From: Siphonodentalium dalli
Taxonomy: Eukaryota; Mollusca; Scaphopoda; Gadilida; Siphonodentaliidae
DNA: 64,000 bases
Direction: 5' to 3'
Assembly: GCA_032622095.1 (NCBI GenBank)
Contig: CP136069.1
Span: forward strand, 53,614,760 to 53,678,759
Below, one piece after another: positions 43,087 through 56,395 of this stretch (position 1 is its first letter; the number at the start of each line of letters is the position of its first letter). Below the pieces are notes generated by a model. The model saw only the letters and a list, made by a program, of their open reading frames with translations, searched no databases and was not told the DNA's origin. The translations under genes and the position numbers were made by a program.

Positions 43087-45797
43087 ATGTCCATTTAAAC
43101 TCGAGTCAAAAGTGATTATCCCACCCAATTATGTGTTGTGACCGACAGGAGTGTATGGTGGGTCGAACTAACCAGCCGACGTCGCTGCTGCAACGCTTTT
43201 TTGAACATAATTCGATCCATGCAAATCACAATTTGTAACACGATATATACGCCCAAATGGTGCGTTATTTGTGAAGAAATCCCCAGACTCAGCGGGACAT
43301 ACAGAAATTCAATGTAAAATGTCGCGCTTCGATAAATAACATGCACCAATGGCCCAGGGTAGGCAAGGGTGGAGAATTCCAAAAAACCATTTAAATGGGA
43401 ACCCTCGGGATAAATATATTTTTTTATAAATATATTTGTTCTTGAATGTTTCATACAGTTTTTTCTCAAATCGCTCGGATTGGTCAAACACCGCGAAAAT
43501 GACAACTTTAGTAAAACAAAATAACGGTACTTGTTCGTAACGGCGTTATAGTTTACCTTACCAACATCATAGCAGCATAGCAGGACCACTTGGCGCCATG
43601 GGTAGTACATGTATTTTGGTGATGAGGCGAGCCATGTCCGTTTAAACTAGAGTCAAAAGTTATTCTTGCATTTTCTTACTTTCGTATGGTGCGTTATTTA
43701 TGAAGAAATACATATCGGCTCAGCGGGGCAGACATAAATTCACTGCAAATTGTCGCACTTTGAGCAAGAACGTGCATCAACATTTTACAACAGACCCGCG
43801 TGGATAATACAAAGTAACATTTAGATGGGGGCCATCGGGATAAATATAATATATGTTTAAAAAAATATATATGTTGTTGGATGTTTCATACCGTCAATGT
43901 TTTTTCTCAAATCGCTAGCTATACGAATTGGACAAACACCGCGAAAATGACAACTTTAGAAAAAATAACGGTACTTTTTCGTAACGGCATCAGTTTGCCT
44001 TACCAGCATCATATCAATTCAACAAGACAACAAAAAGTTCATAGCAAAATATATAACAGGACAACTTGACCAGAGGTATATATAGTACATATATTTTGCT
44101 TATGAGACGAGCCATGTCCGTTTAAAGGCACGGGTGGCGTTCGTTGCAGAATTATTAATATTTGTTCAAATCGCCATCAACGGAAGTAATATTAAAATAT
44201 ATATAGTTTTGTTCATATGCCAAACATAATCAGCGCGTAAATAGTATATTGTCGTCAAGACGTACGATGGTGTACGTAAACAAGAGCCTGCTCGTGTCGT
44301 CAAGACGTACGATGGTGTACGTAAACAAGAGCCTGCTCGTGTTACAGAAGTTGTGCTTCTGTTTACATAACACAGCGCAATTCTATTGGTTAATCACACA
44401 CAAATGATATAAACGCTCTTTATTATTTCCATATCAGGAAAACAGTAACAAATTACGCTCTTTATGTTTACCATATCCGGATCTAAACAAAAGCCAGGTA
44501 ACGTAACGTTTTTTTGCCTTTGTTTACATAAAAAAGGAAAACAAAATTGACAATAACATACTGTTTATGCCATATTTCTGATTGGTATAAGAACAAGGTC
44601 TGTCTATATTTTACTATTCTTTCTGTTTATGGCGGTTTTTGACGGAGGTGGATATTTTAACAGCATTCCCACCGCCAACGCCGCCCGTATCTTTAAACTC
44701 TAAGTCAAACGTTATTCTTGCATTTTCGGCGTCGCTGCTTTCAACACTTTTATTTTGAACATAATTCCATCCATGAAAATCACAATTTGTAACACGATAT
44801 ATGGTCCCAATGGTGCGTTATTTGTGAAGAAATCCCCAGACTCAGCAGTATATACAGACATTCAGTGTAAAATGTCGCACTTTGTGCAAGAACGTGCATC
44901 AATATTTAAGTTAGACAACCATGACGAATTAAAAGAATATGGGAACCCTCGAGATAAATTTAACTTTAAAAAAATATATTTGTTGTTGAATGTTTCATAC
45001 AGTCACGTGTTTGTTCTCAAAATCGCTCGAATTGGCCAAACATTGCGAAAAATTTAGAAAAAATAACGGTACTTGTTTGTAACGGAATCAATTCGGCTTA
45101 CCAGCATCATAGCAATTAAGCAGGGCCCATCAACATAATACTAATACGTTTATTCTCTGATCAAATGATATTGAGATACAAGTATATAAGATATATACAA
45201 AAGATTGAGAATGTTGCAGTATATGTACAATATATACACGAACTTCCCCTCATCGTCATCATTATCAACATCGTGGTAGTCATTTTCGTCGTCCAGACAT
45301 CATCACCGTAACCTCGTCACCAGTATCACCGTCTTCGTTGTCATCACATTATCGTCTTCGTCGACTCGGTCGTCACAATCGCCAGTATCATCATAACAGA
45401 ACAGCAGTATAACTTGACTGATACATGTCCTTTTGTGATGATACTATAGCCATATCAGTTTAAACTCGAGTCAAAAGGTGCATTTTCTCACTTTCGTGCT
45501 CTAAAGTTGCGATGACGTGGCGTGGGGGAGGGGAGGTCGCACCAACCCTTGTATCGACGTCGCTGCTTTCGACACTTTTATTTTGAACATAATTCGATCC
45601 ACGAAAATCACAATTTGTAACATGGTCTATAGTCCCAATGGTGAGTTATTTATGAATAAATACCTATCGGCTCAGCGGGGAATACAGAAATTCACTGCAG
45701 ATTGTCGCACTTTGAGCAACTACGTGCATCAATATTTCAGGATAGACAACCGTGGAGAATTCAAAGAACTATTTAGATGGGAACCTTCGGGATAAAT
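43087..45797 (+). repeat. Four-unit tandem array with ~500-bp units
   Basis: Units begin near 43087, 43633, 44113 and 45445 with '(g/c)tttaaact(c/a)gagtcaaaa' and share 'cgtcgctgct', 'ttgaacataatt(c/g)(g/c)atcca', 'aaatcacaatttgtaacac', 'tcagcgggg', 'cgggataaat' and 'accgcgaaaatgacaacttt'. Unit 3 is interrupted by a TTAA element (44122-44696) and has a low-complexity (tcg/atc)n insert at 45240-45400. Units 3 and 4 keep related open frames (KITICN..Y.PNG.LF) of up to 100 codons. They may be decayed coding sequence, but the family was not recognised. Confidence 0.6.
44122..44696 (+). mobile_element. TTAA-flanked element, AGGCACGGG family, copy 2 (inserted in tandem unit 3)
   Basis: TTAA at 44122-44125 and 44693-44696, with termini AGGCACGGGTGGCGTT and, inward from the right, AGATACGGGCGGCGTT. 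It is nearly collinear with 25706-26232. It contains a local duplication of about 46 bp at 44250-44341 ('gtcgtcaagacgtacgatgg' twice). The other three units of the host array read straight through this point as gtTTAAac, which shows the unoccupied site. Confidence 0.8.
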
Positions 45798-46045
45798 AGC
45801 GGTATCGCATCGGAGGTGGCAGATTGATGAATCGCTGAACGATAAGAAGCGTTTAAATCATCCTCGACCATGTTTGCCTACATGTGCTTCGGATAAGCTA
45901 AAATTGAAACACATTCTCAATAGCATGAAAATATTGTCTTTAGATTATATCTCCGAGCCGACAATCATCGCCGTAGCGCAATTCGTTGAGTAATTCTCGA
46001 GATTTCTTGCTCTCCGCTGATATACTGTACTAATCGCTTAAAGGG

Positions 46046-46580
46046 ATACTTTACACTAAATGCGGCCATTTATCGGACCATCTCATTTTATACTCAACAT
46101 AATATACGCAACAAATGAATGAATTTGAGCCAGGAAATAGTGCGAAAATACTCACGCGTGCTCTATGAACGATGTAAACAACATGGTAATTACATGTATA
46201 ATGAAAATGAGTTTATGACTCGAGCCATTAACTCACTTTCATTATAAATACTTTACACTAAATGAGGCCATTTATGGGACCATCTCATTTTATACTCAAC
46301 AGAATATATGCAACAAATGAATGAATTTGAGCCACTAATTAGTAAAAAATATATACACTCGTGTATTATAAATACTTTACACTTAAATGAGGCCATTTAT
46401 GGGACCATCTCATTTTATACTCAACAGAATATATGCAACAATTTAATGAATTTGAGCCAGGAATTATTGCAAAATACACTCGTGTGCTCTATGAACGATG
46501 CAAACAACATGGCAATTACATGCATAATGAAAATGAGTTTATGACTCAAGCCATTAACTCATTTTCATTACATATTTTTT
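46046..46580 (+). repeat. Three-unit tandem repeat (~200 bp)
   Basis: Units 46046-46247, 46248-46370 (shortened) and 46371-46580 start with 'atactttacact.aaatg.ggcc' and share 'gaatttgagcca' and, in units 1 and 3, 'gctctatgaacgatg.aaaca'. Open frames in it are repeated and not gene-like. Confidence 0.75.
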
Positions 46581-49023
46581 ATTATTTATTGTTTATTTAT
46601 TTAGCAAAAATACAATAGCATATACACACTATATCAATACATGTAGAGGTTTATCGCCGGGGATGACATGTTCTCAAGGGCCGTCATCCTGTCATCCCCA
46701 TTTTCAGTCGATACGCGGGATTCATACCCTTCTGTTAACTAGTATTCATATGCCCAATTTAACCGGTATTCGGGATTCAAAAAAGGCTGGCACGCAGGTT
46801 TTACTGCACAAAATTACACACATTTCAATCTCAATATGTTGAAATTATGGATACTACTTCATAATTATAAAGCAAATGTGTGAAAACTGTGATATTATTG
46901 TAAATCTACATGTACTAACTATATTGTCCATATTGTCTATCAACTGGTATTCAGGATTCTGGGGGTACCCATATATTTGCAACCTATTGTTCTTTGCACG
47001 CTTATATACACTGAAACTGTGTAATTTATATTGAATACATTTATTGTTAGATATGTCTGTAAGCAAATTAACGGCTGGCAGACAGAAGCCTAGTTTCATA
47101 TCCGATATTCCACTTCGCAAGAGAGGTAACTGCATGGGCTGATGGAATAAGATTTTCTTACAAAGCCAACATAACGTGTGTTCTCTAGTGCTAACTGGGT
47201 ACATTGTTCCGCTCCGCTTGTTTTCTGCCAGATTAAGGTACTATACAACCGTTTTATATTCCTGTTTCCCCTCGAACCCTCGCGGTGTGAGAAGTAATGA
47301 TACGAACACGCATGATTTGGTTCTCTAATAACAAACACGATGAAAGGTATGGTCTTGGGTACCTTTACACATCCCCTGGCATCCGTTAGTCAGAATACAT
47401 GAGGAATGTGACGATAAATGAGATAAACTGAATGATTTTCAAGATGTTCTCGGTGGAGTCTACGCGTGTGACCTGGGTTCCTTTGAGGATAAAGGTATTC
47501 CGTCGAATGTTCATGCCAATATTTTTCTTGTGGTACTTGACCTTGTGCGCGTGGGGCGCAAAAGTGCAGATAAAAAACACTAACATGGTTGTCGGAGGTC
47601 GCAAGTCGCCAGTTTCCATTCTAGATTTTTTTCTTTACTCTCGGGCTACAATTGCACTATTGTGATAATCACATCACTGTTGTAATATCAGACTCAATTA
47701 TTGGGATATCAGGTATCTGTATGGAAAGACACAATTATGATGTTTTAAAGATGGCAAGATGTAATACCAGTATCCTTTGGTTTGATATAAATTATGGCTG
47801 CTCGTTAAGATGTTAAATTCCGATACAACATCTGAAATATATTTTAATTATGGAACAATTTGTGAATGTGTTCTTTGGTGACATTAGATTCAGCATAGTG
47901 TTGTCTCAATTTTCCGCAAAAATAATCTAGAATACTTTGACAAGGATGCCCTCCATAAAAGGATGCCCTCCTCATAATTCATGAAAGGCTTTATCGAGAC
48001 TGTTGGTTGTTTGTTACGCAGAATTTCAATAATATCTTCATAATGGGATCAAATTTTATGATTATGTGTCACCCACTAAATTGGCACGAATATGACAGAC
48101 CATAATGTTAGCAGTTGTTTGGTTGAATTATTTCAACATTATGAAATCTTAAAATATCAGTTGAATATTTAATCCCAGGGGTGCAAATGAAACATCAGTT
48201 GGAGTTGTAAGTATACCTGGTCTACATGTAACGAAATGGCGCAGTTATATCGAAATTAGAAGGGAGAATCCCAGCCCCCGTCCGCTCCTTAATGTTCGAA
48301 TGGTCCCCAGACATGTCTCTATTCGTGGCATCTTAAAAAAACAGTTAACGCGTTACGCGTGACTTCGTTTCTTTTCTAAAATGTTTCTGGCAAATGTGAC
48401 GAAATGGAGGCAAAAGTTCAGGAAAAAGCTTTAACATGGTTGTTTGAACAATTGGAAATTCATACTTTAAGGACTATAGATACTCAAATTATGGAGCAGA
48501 ACGTAGTATAGCATGCCTTGAAAACTGGCAGCACCATTTAATTACTGCAAAAAGTCACATTTTAAAGGAATGAACAGCAACATATTTCATGTTACCATAC
48601 TTATAGTTCATCATAATTGAAGACTTACTGGAATTATTAACAAAAAATTCCTCTGTTAAAAATACTAATTTTGTTAAAGTAAAACAGTTTCACATGAGAA
48701 CATGTTTACATCAGAGATAGGCAACATGATATTAGAGGTCGCTAATTTTGGCATAAAGTTTCAGTTTTCTTCAGAAAATATACATTATTTAGCAAAAAAT
48801 AGACATATTAGTGATGGTTATTTAAATTTTTCATTACATAGACATTAATCTAGTATTTCTCAAAAAATTGAGTATCTGTAGTTCTTAAAATAGGTTGAGA
48901 CCACTCTGATATTTGTATGTTCTATATGTGCTTTGCATCGTCAGTTCAATATGTTCCTAAACTAATTAGTTAGAAATTTTCAACCCGGAAGGGGTGGGGG
49001 GGGGGGGGGGGTGGAACTGTCAT
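46581..49023. other. Unassigned intergenic DNA
   Basis: No recognised gene. A 77-codon frame from a true ATG at 47432 to 47665 has a hydrophobic stretch (MPIFFLWYLTLCAWG), but the antisense frame is equally open and no family motif is present. A G16 run lies at 48996-49011. Confidence 0.35.
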
Positions 49024-49470
49024 GTTAGGAATTTGGTATGGTTCGATTGGTGCAACAGGACATTCGAACTTTGACGCCCCCAACCCACCCGAAGAATTTC
49101 AAACCTTGCCGTTGACTTTTCATTCTGGACATAGGAGCTCGCCTATCTAAATAAGTATGCAAAGAGCTACAAAGATTTAAAAAAAAAGCTAAGAACACTG
49201 TTCTAACAAGGAGCAATTGATCCAAGGTCAAAGCGAGTAAAAGACGACACCCATCCATGCGATGTGATTTTTATTTGTTCTCAGACTAACGTTGTCGATA
49301 CAGTTCGCCCAGGATTCTCGCTTTAGCGAGAGCTAAGTGTGGCTAAAACCAGAGAGTGGCAGAACTGCTTCTGTTGCCCTCCAATCTGTCAACTATATCT
49401 GACGAAGGTACTACTAAACAAGTACACGAAACCTATTGAAAAACAGACAACGTTTTCTATTGGAGTCAAC
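49024..49470 (-). repeat. ~390-bp repeat family, inverted copy
   Basis: Reverse complement of the 34945 family: the G-rich end is represented by 'ccccaacccacccgaagaat' at 49078 and the start by 'aaaaacagacaacgttttct' near 49440. It is the most complete copy on this strand. Confidence 0.7.
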
Positions 49471-52455
49471 TTGTAGATCAAGGGAGGTGTAATTGAAATT
49501 TGCAAGATTTTGGGAAGTTGGTCAGGTTCGAGGGGAGGGAAGCTTGAAATTCGAATTTCTACGCACTCAGCCCACCCACACAGGGGCGTTGCTAGGAGGT
49601 TCCAACTGGGGGGGGGGGTGAGACCATAACATTTCCAACTATATATAGGATTTGGTCTTGAGTAATGCACAATTCCAATATTGGCTCAATAGCTTAATAC
49701 ATTGGATTTCTATATGTTCTTTTTAAGAGTATGGACCATGCAATTAAAGACACTATATAGCAACACGAATGATATAGCATTGATCCGTGTTTTATCTATT
49801 GAGTACACTGTGCATGCAGTACATTATACATGATATTAATCAGAATATGGTTTTGGAACGAATATGAGTTACATGTATTCATATTCCAAGGAGTCACAAG
49901 TTATAACTAACACAATGGTGACAAGTATGCATGGTGAATGATTGTTATATCTGTTAAAGCTGTCCTCAGAATGGTATGGAGGTTTGACATTACTAATAGA
50001 CTAGTGATCATGAATCTACGGTTGGTAAAACATACCAGTCTGAAAATAAGGAAATGCTTTGCTTTCAATTTCATATATGTGTTCAGGTAATGAGCATTAC
50101 TGGAATTTATTTACTCAAATGACTGTGTATTAACATCAACATGCATTTCTGTACAAACTACAATTACAACTGATACAATACCATTATGCCAGTGTGCCAC
50201 TGTCACATGGACATGAATCCCCACGATGGCCCAGCACTGGCAGTAGTGACAGTAGTAAAATGGTTAAAATTGCAAAAACAGAAGAAGAAAAAACACTTTC
50301 CCTTAATTATTCAATATTTTCAACAACATTAGCTCGTCGTACATAAAACTCAATAACTCAGAATAACTGAAACAGTTTCTTTATTGAAATGCAGGAAATT
50401 TTGATTATTTGGTAAATTTGACGTAGATTCGAGTAAACGATCTCATGTTATTCGCGGTAGTACACAACACATTTAGCAATTTGTTCAAACCTGTACAATT
50501 AATTATATTCCTTCAAATGACATGGCAAGTTATCAACATATATTCATTACTTACCTATCGATGATAATCAAGCGTACAGCGTAATTTGACATTTTTGGCA
50601 ACTTAATCATGATTTATTCGATTGTATTGAAGTGTTTAGCTTACACTGTTTTGAGTTGTAGCTGTCAATTTATTCAGCTCTGGAGTTACCTCCCCACTCA
50701 GCGTCAAATCGATTTGAGGGAATTCGGAGTCGGAAAAAACAATTTGTACAATTCCGGAATTGAGTATTTAGAATTGGAAATACGAGTCGGAAAATAAACA
50801 ACCGGCACAAATTTTGAGTCGGAAATTTAGGATTACAATTGTATATGTCTGTCTAACTTCATATTGTTCTTATCAATACCGAAATAATTACCTTTATTGC
50901 AGCTTGTGGTGGTCAAAATAAGATAAAAGGTGACTAAATATACATGTAGTTCCGACGATAGGTAAAAATAGATGTATTGGTCCGCACAGTACCATCCTTG
51001 TAGCAGTGATCTATCGCAGAGGGTGTTGCATGGATTTTGCATACAACACTGGCTAGATTCTACAAAAAACTTGGCTCTCAGCCTTTGCTATATATACTGT
51101 GCTGAGTAGATTGTGACTAGCTGTTATTTGCGGGCCTTCATGTATGGTAAGCAGAAGTTATAGATGGACTCAGGATCGAACTCGTCTAATTTCTTCCACT
51201 TCACCCAGCCATCTCCAGGTATAGTTGTGATACTGACGCAGTTAAACGCAAGCGAAAAAATTCAAAACTTTTTGAAATCGAATGCATTTAACTGCGTCAG
51301 CCGCAACTCTATGAAAGCGCTAGTGATATATGTATGATTTGAAACGTTGCCCATAACCAGATAGCCGCATGCGTTGGTCGCATGCGTTGGCTGCAACCGC
51401 CTGCCGCAGGTATGTGAAAGCATATACTGAATGGCGAATTTCATTCAATTAGAACATGTTCGATTTCATTATCATGTGTGTTGGCACATATTGCATGTTA
51501 TGTTATTTTTTTGTATTGTGTTCTGTTCAAGAGTTGTGACTGGTTACGCAATTTGCTGGATTTATTTAAGAAATAAATACACGGTGTAGAGGTGTGTATG
51601 GTCAAGTTTTACCACAAAAAACTGATTGTAGGACGACGCGTAGCCTGTCAAGATGTAGCAAAATTCAAAGGGTTACGGGTGCGGGTGTACTCCGTTGATG
51701 CCCCGTTTGCGCGGATTTAGAAAAGACGGGAAAAGTCGCGTGCGGCGATCTGAATAAACCGATTTTTTTCGTGGTACAATTGGAAAAAGTAGAATTGTAC
51801 CACAAAACTGGAACGAGATAGCCATGGTAACTCGGGCCACTGGCCAATCAGGACATGGCTTTTAAGCATAGTTAGGCAGGGTCGTATTACAATTTATTTT
51901 ATTTGGATATTTAGCCAACAAGCGCCAAACTCCAGGCTTCACAAGTGTGCACCGGGGAAAACTTCGTTTATCGGCGCCGGTATTGCGGTACTCTGCATAA
52001 ATAATGCACACGAGCCTGTAGACATTTCAGTCCGTCACCAAAATAATTGGTTGTACATTTCGTTGTTCGCCGCAATAAATCAGTGCAATAAATGGGGAGA
52101 TACAAACGTCGAATAATTACTAAAGGAATCTCATAAAAATAACGCAATCTCGCTGTCTTGTGTCTGTGACGCCATTGGTCACGGCGTTTACTGCGAAAAT
52201 GGGTGCGCACGCACGAATCCCATGTGGCAGGTGTATACCGCGCACGTCGTTCTGATCGAAAATGCATCTTATATAATTCTGATTTGGGGATGAAATCCAC
52301 ATAGTTCTAAAATGTCAACAAAAAAGGCCGCTAGGCCACATGTCCCGGGATTGTCCCCGAATAAGGTGGCTTCAATTGACGGGTGGCTTATTTAGAAATG
52401 AAAAGTTTATTCTTGGAACATTAATTGAACCAAATTGTGCTTCCAGTTGTCTACG
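49471..52455. other. Unassigned intergenic DNA with two small hairpins
   Basis: Features seen: G11 at 49608-49618, repeated 'gagtcggaaa' at 50725-50830, a 14-bp inverted pair CTGACGCAGTTAAA (51233-51246 and 51287-51300), direct 'cgcatgcgttgg' repeats near 51366, and an 11-bp inverted pair GTGGTACAATT (51771-51781 and 51793-51803). No gene is apparent. Confidence 0.4.
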
Positions 52456-52698
52456 TTAACCTTTTTACATGACTGGGGTTTCCTGGAATTCTGCGAAAAC
52501 CCTGTGCCAATACATTCTCTTGAATATGCGAGTCTCGCATGTATATAAATACATGAAAGATAATGCATTGGAATAACAATATTTACCTTGACGTTGTAAG
52601 CCTCCCTATATATATGGGAGACTCGCATATATAAGTGAATGCACTGGCACGTGATCATTAATGCCGCACCAGCGCAGCTCTCGTCGGGAAACGATTAA
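52456..52698 (+). mobile_element. TTAA MITE, decayed twin-hairpin copy
   Basis: TTAA at 52456-52459 and 52695-52698. Its interior parallels 58728-58991 ('acatgactgg..tttcctg', 'aacaatatt.accttgac', 'gcactggcac.tgatc'). Both hairpins are eroded and the right terminus no longer pairs well with the left. Confidence 0.6.
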
Positions 52699-52736
52699 CT
52701 ATTTCTGTATCACTCAATGACGGACGCAAATTTCAT

Positions 52737-53160
52737 CGGATGTTTTCACGCAATATTTATCGGACGTAGCCCAGATTCGAAATGGGTCCAGATTCTCATA
52801 TTATAAGTCAACAAGAACTATATAACTGCGGTAAACTAGACAGACCGAACCTAAATTTGAACCTGACCTGTATTTTCATATGAGTAATCTATATACCAAA
52901 TTTGAAAACAATCAGATAGCTAAAGCTAAACTAAATCTTAAGTTATCACCAGGAAACCAAAATAATTGCCAAATTCTAAGCCGACAAGGACCATAACTCC
53001 GACAAAAATGAACGTACCGAACTTAAATTCGAACTTGATCTGTATTTTCATGTGGGTGATCAACACACGGAATGCGTAACAATCAGATAACTATAAATCT
53101 AAAGTTATAATCCGGAAAACGTCTGGGACGGACGGACACCGCTGATGTATAGAGTATACC
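52737..53160. repeat. Dispersed repeat with internal duplication
   Basis: Two ~160-bp related parts (52797-52960 and 52975-53115) share 'accgaac.taaatt.gaac', 'ctgtattttcat' and 'caatcagata'. The end 'gggacggacggacaccgctg' resembles the end of the 21889-22135 repeat. It is not identified further. Confidence 0.45.
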
Positions 53161-54007
53161 ACAAAAAAAAAATTCGGGAAAAAAAAACAATTCGGGAGAC
53201 AAAAAAAAGGATGGCAACGCATGTGACCGAAGTACATTTAGTACAGGGTATATAACACGCGATGAGAAGTTATCATCGTTACTTAAACCCTATAGACCCC
53301 TCGTTCTACCTTCCATATCGTGTTTGAATTATCACACAGAACTAGTGCGCTTGTGTCGAATGTGCACTCCATGTACCCAAAAATAACAGCACTTGCATAA
53401 TACTTATGAACGCAATTCGTTTTATTTCGATAGGGGAGTGGGCATCATTTGCATATATACAAGCAACACACGGCGTGTACGCCAACGAGCGAGAGTACAG
53501 TAATAGAGTTACTGTTCTTTCGCCAGATCCGTCGTGATAAATTCTTTGTTCGAGAAAAAAAATATTATTATCTATCCCTTTAGAAACACCATTTCTAATT
53601 GGGCAAAAGCTGTAACATGATAATCCGGGAAAAAGTCATACTGGACTGAAAGTGTCAAGAATATACTACCTGACATCGCAGGAGTCCCGAAAGTCACGTT
53701 GGACTCGATTCCAATATGACTTTTATAAAAGTTATCGGGACTCAGGGTGACGTCAGGGAATCGGAAAGTCGGAAATGTCAAATTCTACTGAAATATCCAA
53801 CTAGATACTCCGATTTTCCCACTACTGAATCATTGGACAAAAATGAGAGGGTGTGACACTCAACCCGATCGACACGTCCCTAGGAAAAGTACATGTGCAT
53901 CCTGTAATTATACACTAATTTCAGTCCAAAAATGTGGATAAACACAGATGGATAATAAAAATGTCATTACACAATGCTGTGTACAGTATATGTTTTCTTT
54001 TACTCGC
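53161..54007. other. Unassigned intergenic DNA
   Basis: A-runs at 53163-53210. A hairpin-like 'ttggactcgattccaatatg' near 53700 resembles the core of the 54008 hairpin. Nothing else is seen. Confidence 0.35.
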
Positions 54008-54082
54008 CCAGGTTGTGGTGAAACATCATATTGGACTCGACGCTGTGCGTGTCGTCCAATATGACTTTTCACCACAACCTGG
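54008..54082. repeat. Strong inverted repeat (hairpin)
   Basis: Arms of ~33 nt (54008-54041 and 54051-54082; 'ccaggttgtggtgaaa...tattggac' and complement) enclose about 9 nt, with a few mismatches. A smaller hairpin with the same core is at 53700-53720, so it probably belongs to a small foldback family. Confidence 0.7.
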
Positions 54083-54169
54083 ACTCTCACAAGAGTAATA
54101 TATATATACAAAGCGAGTAGGGCCACACGTAATTGTCCTCAGGCTGGTCAATCGCACATAAGATATAAA

Positions 54170-54590
54170 AAAGGTTTGTGTAATTTCGATCATTATGTTT
54201 GGAAACTCCCAATAGAACCAAAGAACTATTTCGCGTAATTAGAGCTTTGGTTCTCCTGTTATTTATGAACAGAAATGTTAAAACGCCCATGGACAACGAG
54301 AGTCATGGCATCAAACATCAGTCAATTCAAACACAAGAGTTCTAATTGGCTGCATGCCATTTTGCTGACTACACTGTAAAACTTGTCAACAAGACTTGCC
54401 GCTCTAAATATCCGGTCTGTCAATAAGTTTTAGTGATGGAATTTATCGCCGTTTTTGCTGAATAAAAAAACCCAGCGCTAAATATAGAAATCCCAGACTA
54501 GTACCCAGCCGGTGACATATATATATATATATATATAGTTAGAAAGGAAGTATGACTGGTGCACTCCGGTATAGATTGCCTTCAGGCCCC
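54170..54590 (+). repeat. Interspersed repeat, copy 2 (pair with 22886-23335)
   Basis: See copy 1. It contains a (TA)n run at about 54519-54538 and ends next to the start of LINE-like coding sequence at 54600. Confidence 0.6.
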
Positions 54591-54599
54591 GCCACTGAG

Positions 54600-56395
54600 T
54601 CACCAGTATCGTCAAGTAACTCGTTCGTTAACCCTGACAGAATATATGGTGTCAAGAAATCACTAAATATGTGCAAATTTCCGTCGAACTGGAAGAAAGC
54701 TAACGTATATATACCAATATTTAAAAAAAGGAGATCTCGTGGACTGTTTAAATTCGCCCAAGATATCTTCTCCCTATCCTTGGAAAAGTTTTCTAAAAAA
54801 AAACGGTACTCAAATATATTAATGTATATATATATATTCTTCGACGAGAACTGCCTCCTATATCGACACCAATCCGGCTTTACTGGGGGACATAGTATAA
54901 AATATCAACTTCTGGATATGTATCATAACCTATACATGTATGTCAGAGCCTCGATAACAACTTGCACACCTGAGCTATTTTGTTTTTAATATTTCAAAGG
55001 GTTTGATACATACATTATACAAGTATGGAATTTCTGGTCAGCTGTTCATTTGGTTGGAGGACTATATTTTTAACAGACAACAAAGAGTCATGGTGAATAT
55101 ACATATACTCCGAGTTCGAATTGGTCCCCGCTGGAGTGCTTCAAGGGTCAATACGCGGACCTTTTCCGTTCTTATCCTACATAAATGATCTACCGGATAA
55201 CCTTATCTCAAAAACTAGAATGTACGCTGACGACACATGCATTATCGCATCCCATTATGACCTGACCATCCCTGAATTCGATCTAAATCAAGACCTATAA
55301 TCAATATCAAATTGGGCGCGCAAAACGATGGTAAATTTCAATCCATCGAAAACCAAAGCAATATCTTTCTCGTTATCGGGCAAACAAACGAATCCCACAC
55401 TTGTATTTCAAGACATCTCCTTCGAAACGTCACATACACACCTTGGTGTCGAAATTCAATCAACTTTAGACTGGAACTATCACATTAATAATATAATGAA
55501 GAGAATTTCGTCCCGCATCTCACTACTAAGACAATTTAAATACAGTTTAAGTGCAAACAAAGAATTTTTTTACCAAACTTACGTTCTACCAAAATAATGG
55601 ATTATGCAGATGTAGTTTGGGACTGTGCATCACAATCATGGATGGACAAACTTGAACGTATACATGTGGACGCCGCCAGAATTTATACCGTGTTAACCAG
55701 CTGTCTCCAATACACATGTTTTACTCGCAGTGGGGTGGTCCAACCTTATAGGGAGCGCAGGGAAAAACACCATCTACAAACACTTTTTAAAATAAGCAAT
55801 GAAGAAACTCCAGAATATCTCACCCTACATCTACTAGCCCGGACAGCACATGTATCAAGCAACCGGTACAATTTTAGACAACCGCGTTGTTTTCCCTACT
55901 CGTACACCACTGGACAGCCGCACATTATAGGAAATCATTCTTCCTAAACACAACCCATGAGTGGAATAGCTCCATTCGTTTGTCATATATATATTCGGAA
56001 AATATATCCGATTTCAACACCTATAAACACAATCGCCCCAGCTCCAAAACCATATCCAGTTTATAGAACAGGTCGTCGGAAGGTTAGTGCGAACCATTGT
56101 AAACTCAGAACCTATTGTAGCGACTTAAAGAGTGACATGCACAATAATCACATGCAGATAGTCCTAAATGTCAATGTGGTTTCCCGAAGGAGGATGCTAG
56201 TCATTTCTTCTTCCATTGTTCACCAACCAGAGAAGAATATTTTACCACAAACTTGAAACAAATAACTTTCATATAGAAAATACTAAGCATCTTCTCTGTG
56301 GAATCTCTGAAAATGATCACAGAAGAAATATATTGCTATTTCATATTACACATGCAGTCCTACATTACTGCAACCAAACGTTTTGGGTAACATAA
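54600..56395 (+). pseudogene. Decayed LINE reverse transcriptase (jockey/CR1-like)
   Basis: A broken ORF2 spread over all three plus frames. From 54600: FPSNWKKANVYIPIFKK, then HQSGFTGGHS (~54870), YADDTCII (~55222), NPSKTKAISFS and THLGVEIQSTLDWNYHI (~55440), DYADVVWD (~55600), RREKHHLQTLFKI (~55755), and a terminal CQCGFPKEDASHFFFHC finger (~56170-56220). A last segment (HITHAVLHY) runs to ~56394. Stops and frameshifts fall between nearly every block, including near 54990, 55300, 55950 and 56270. It differs clearly from the intact LINE at 36100 (YADD rather than HADD). Confidence 0.85.

Noticed and set aside
47432-47665. 77-codon frame with a hydrophobic, signal-like stretch
   Set aside because: True ATG but no motif, with an equally open antisense frame and no flanking exons recognised. 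Too weak to call.
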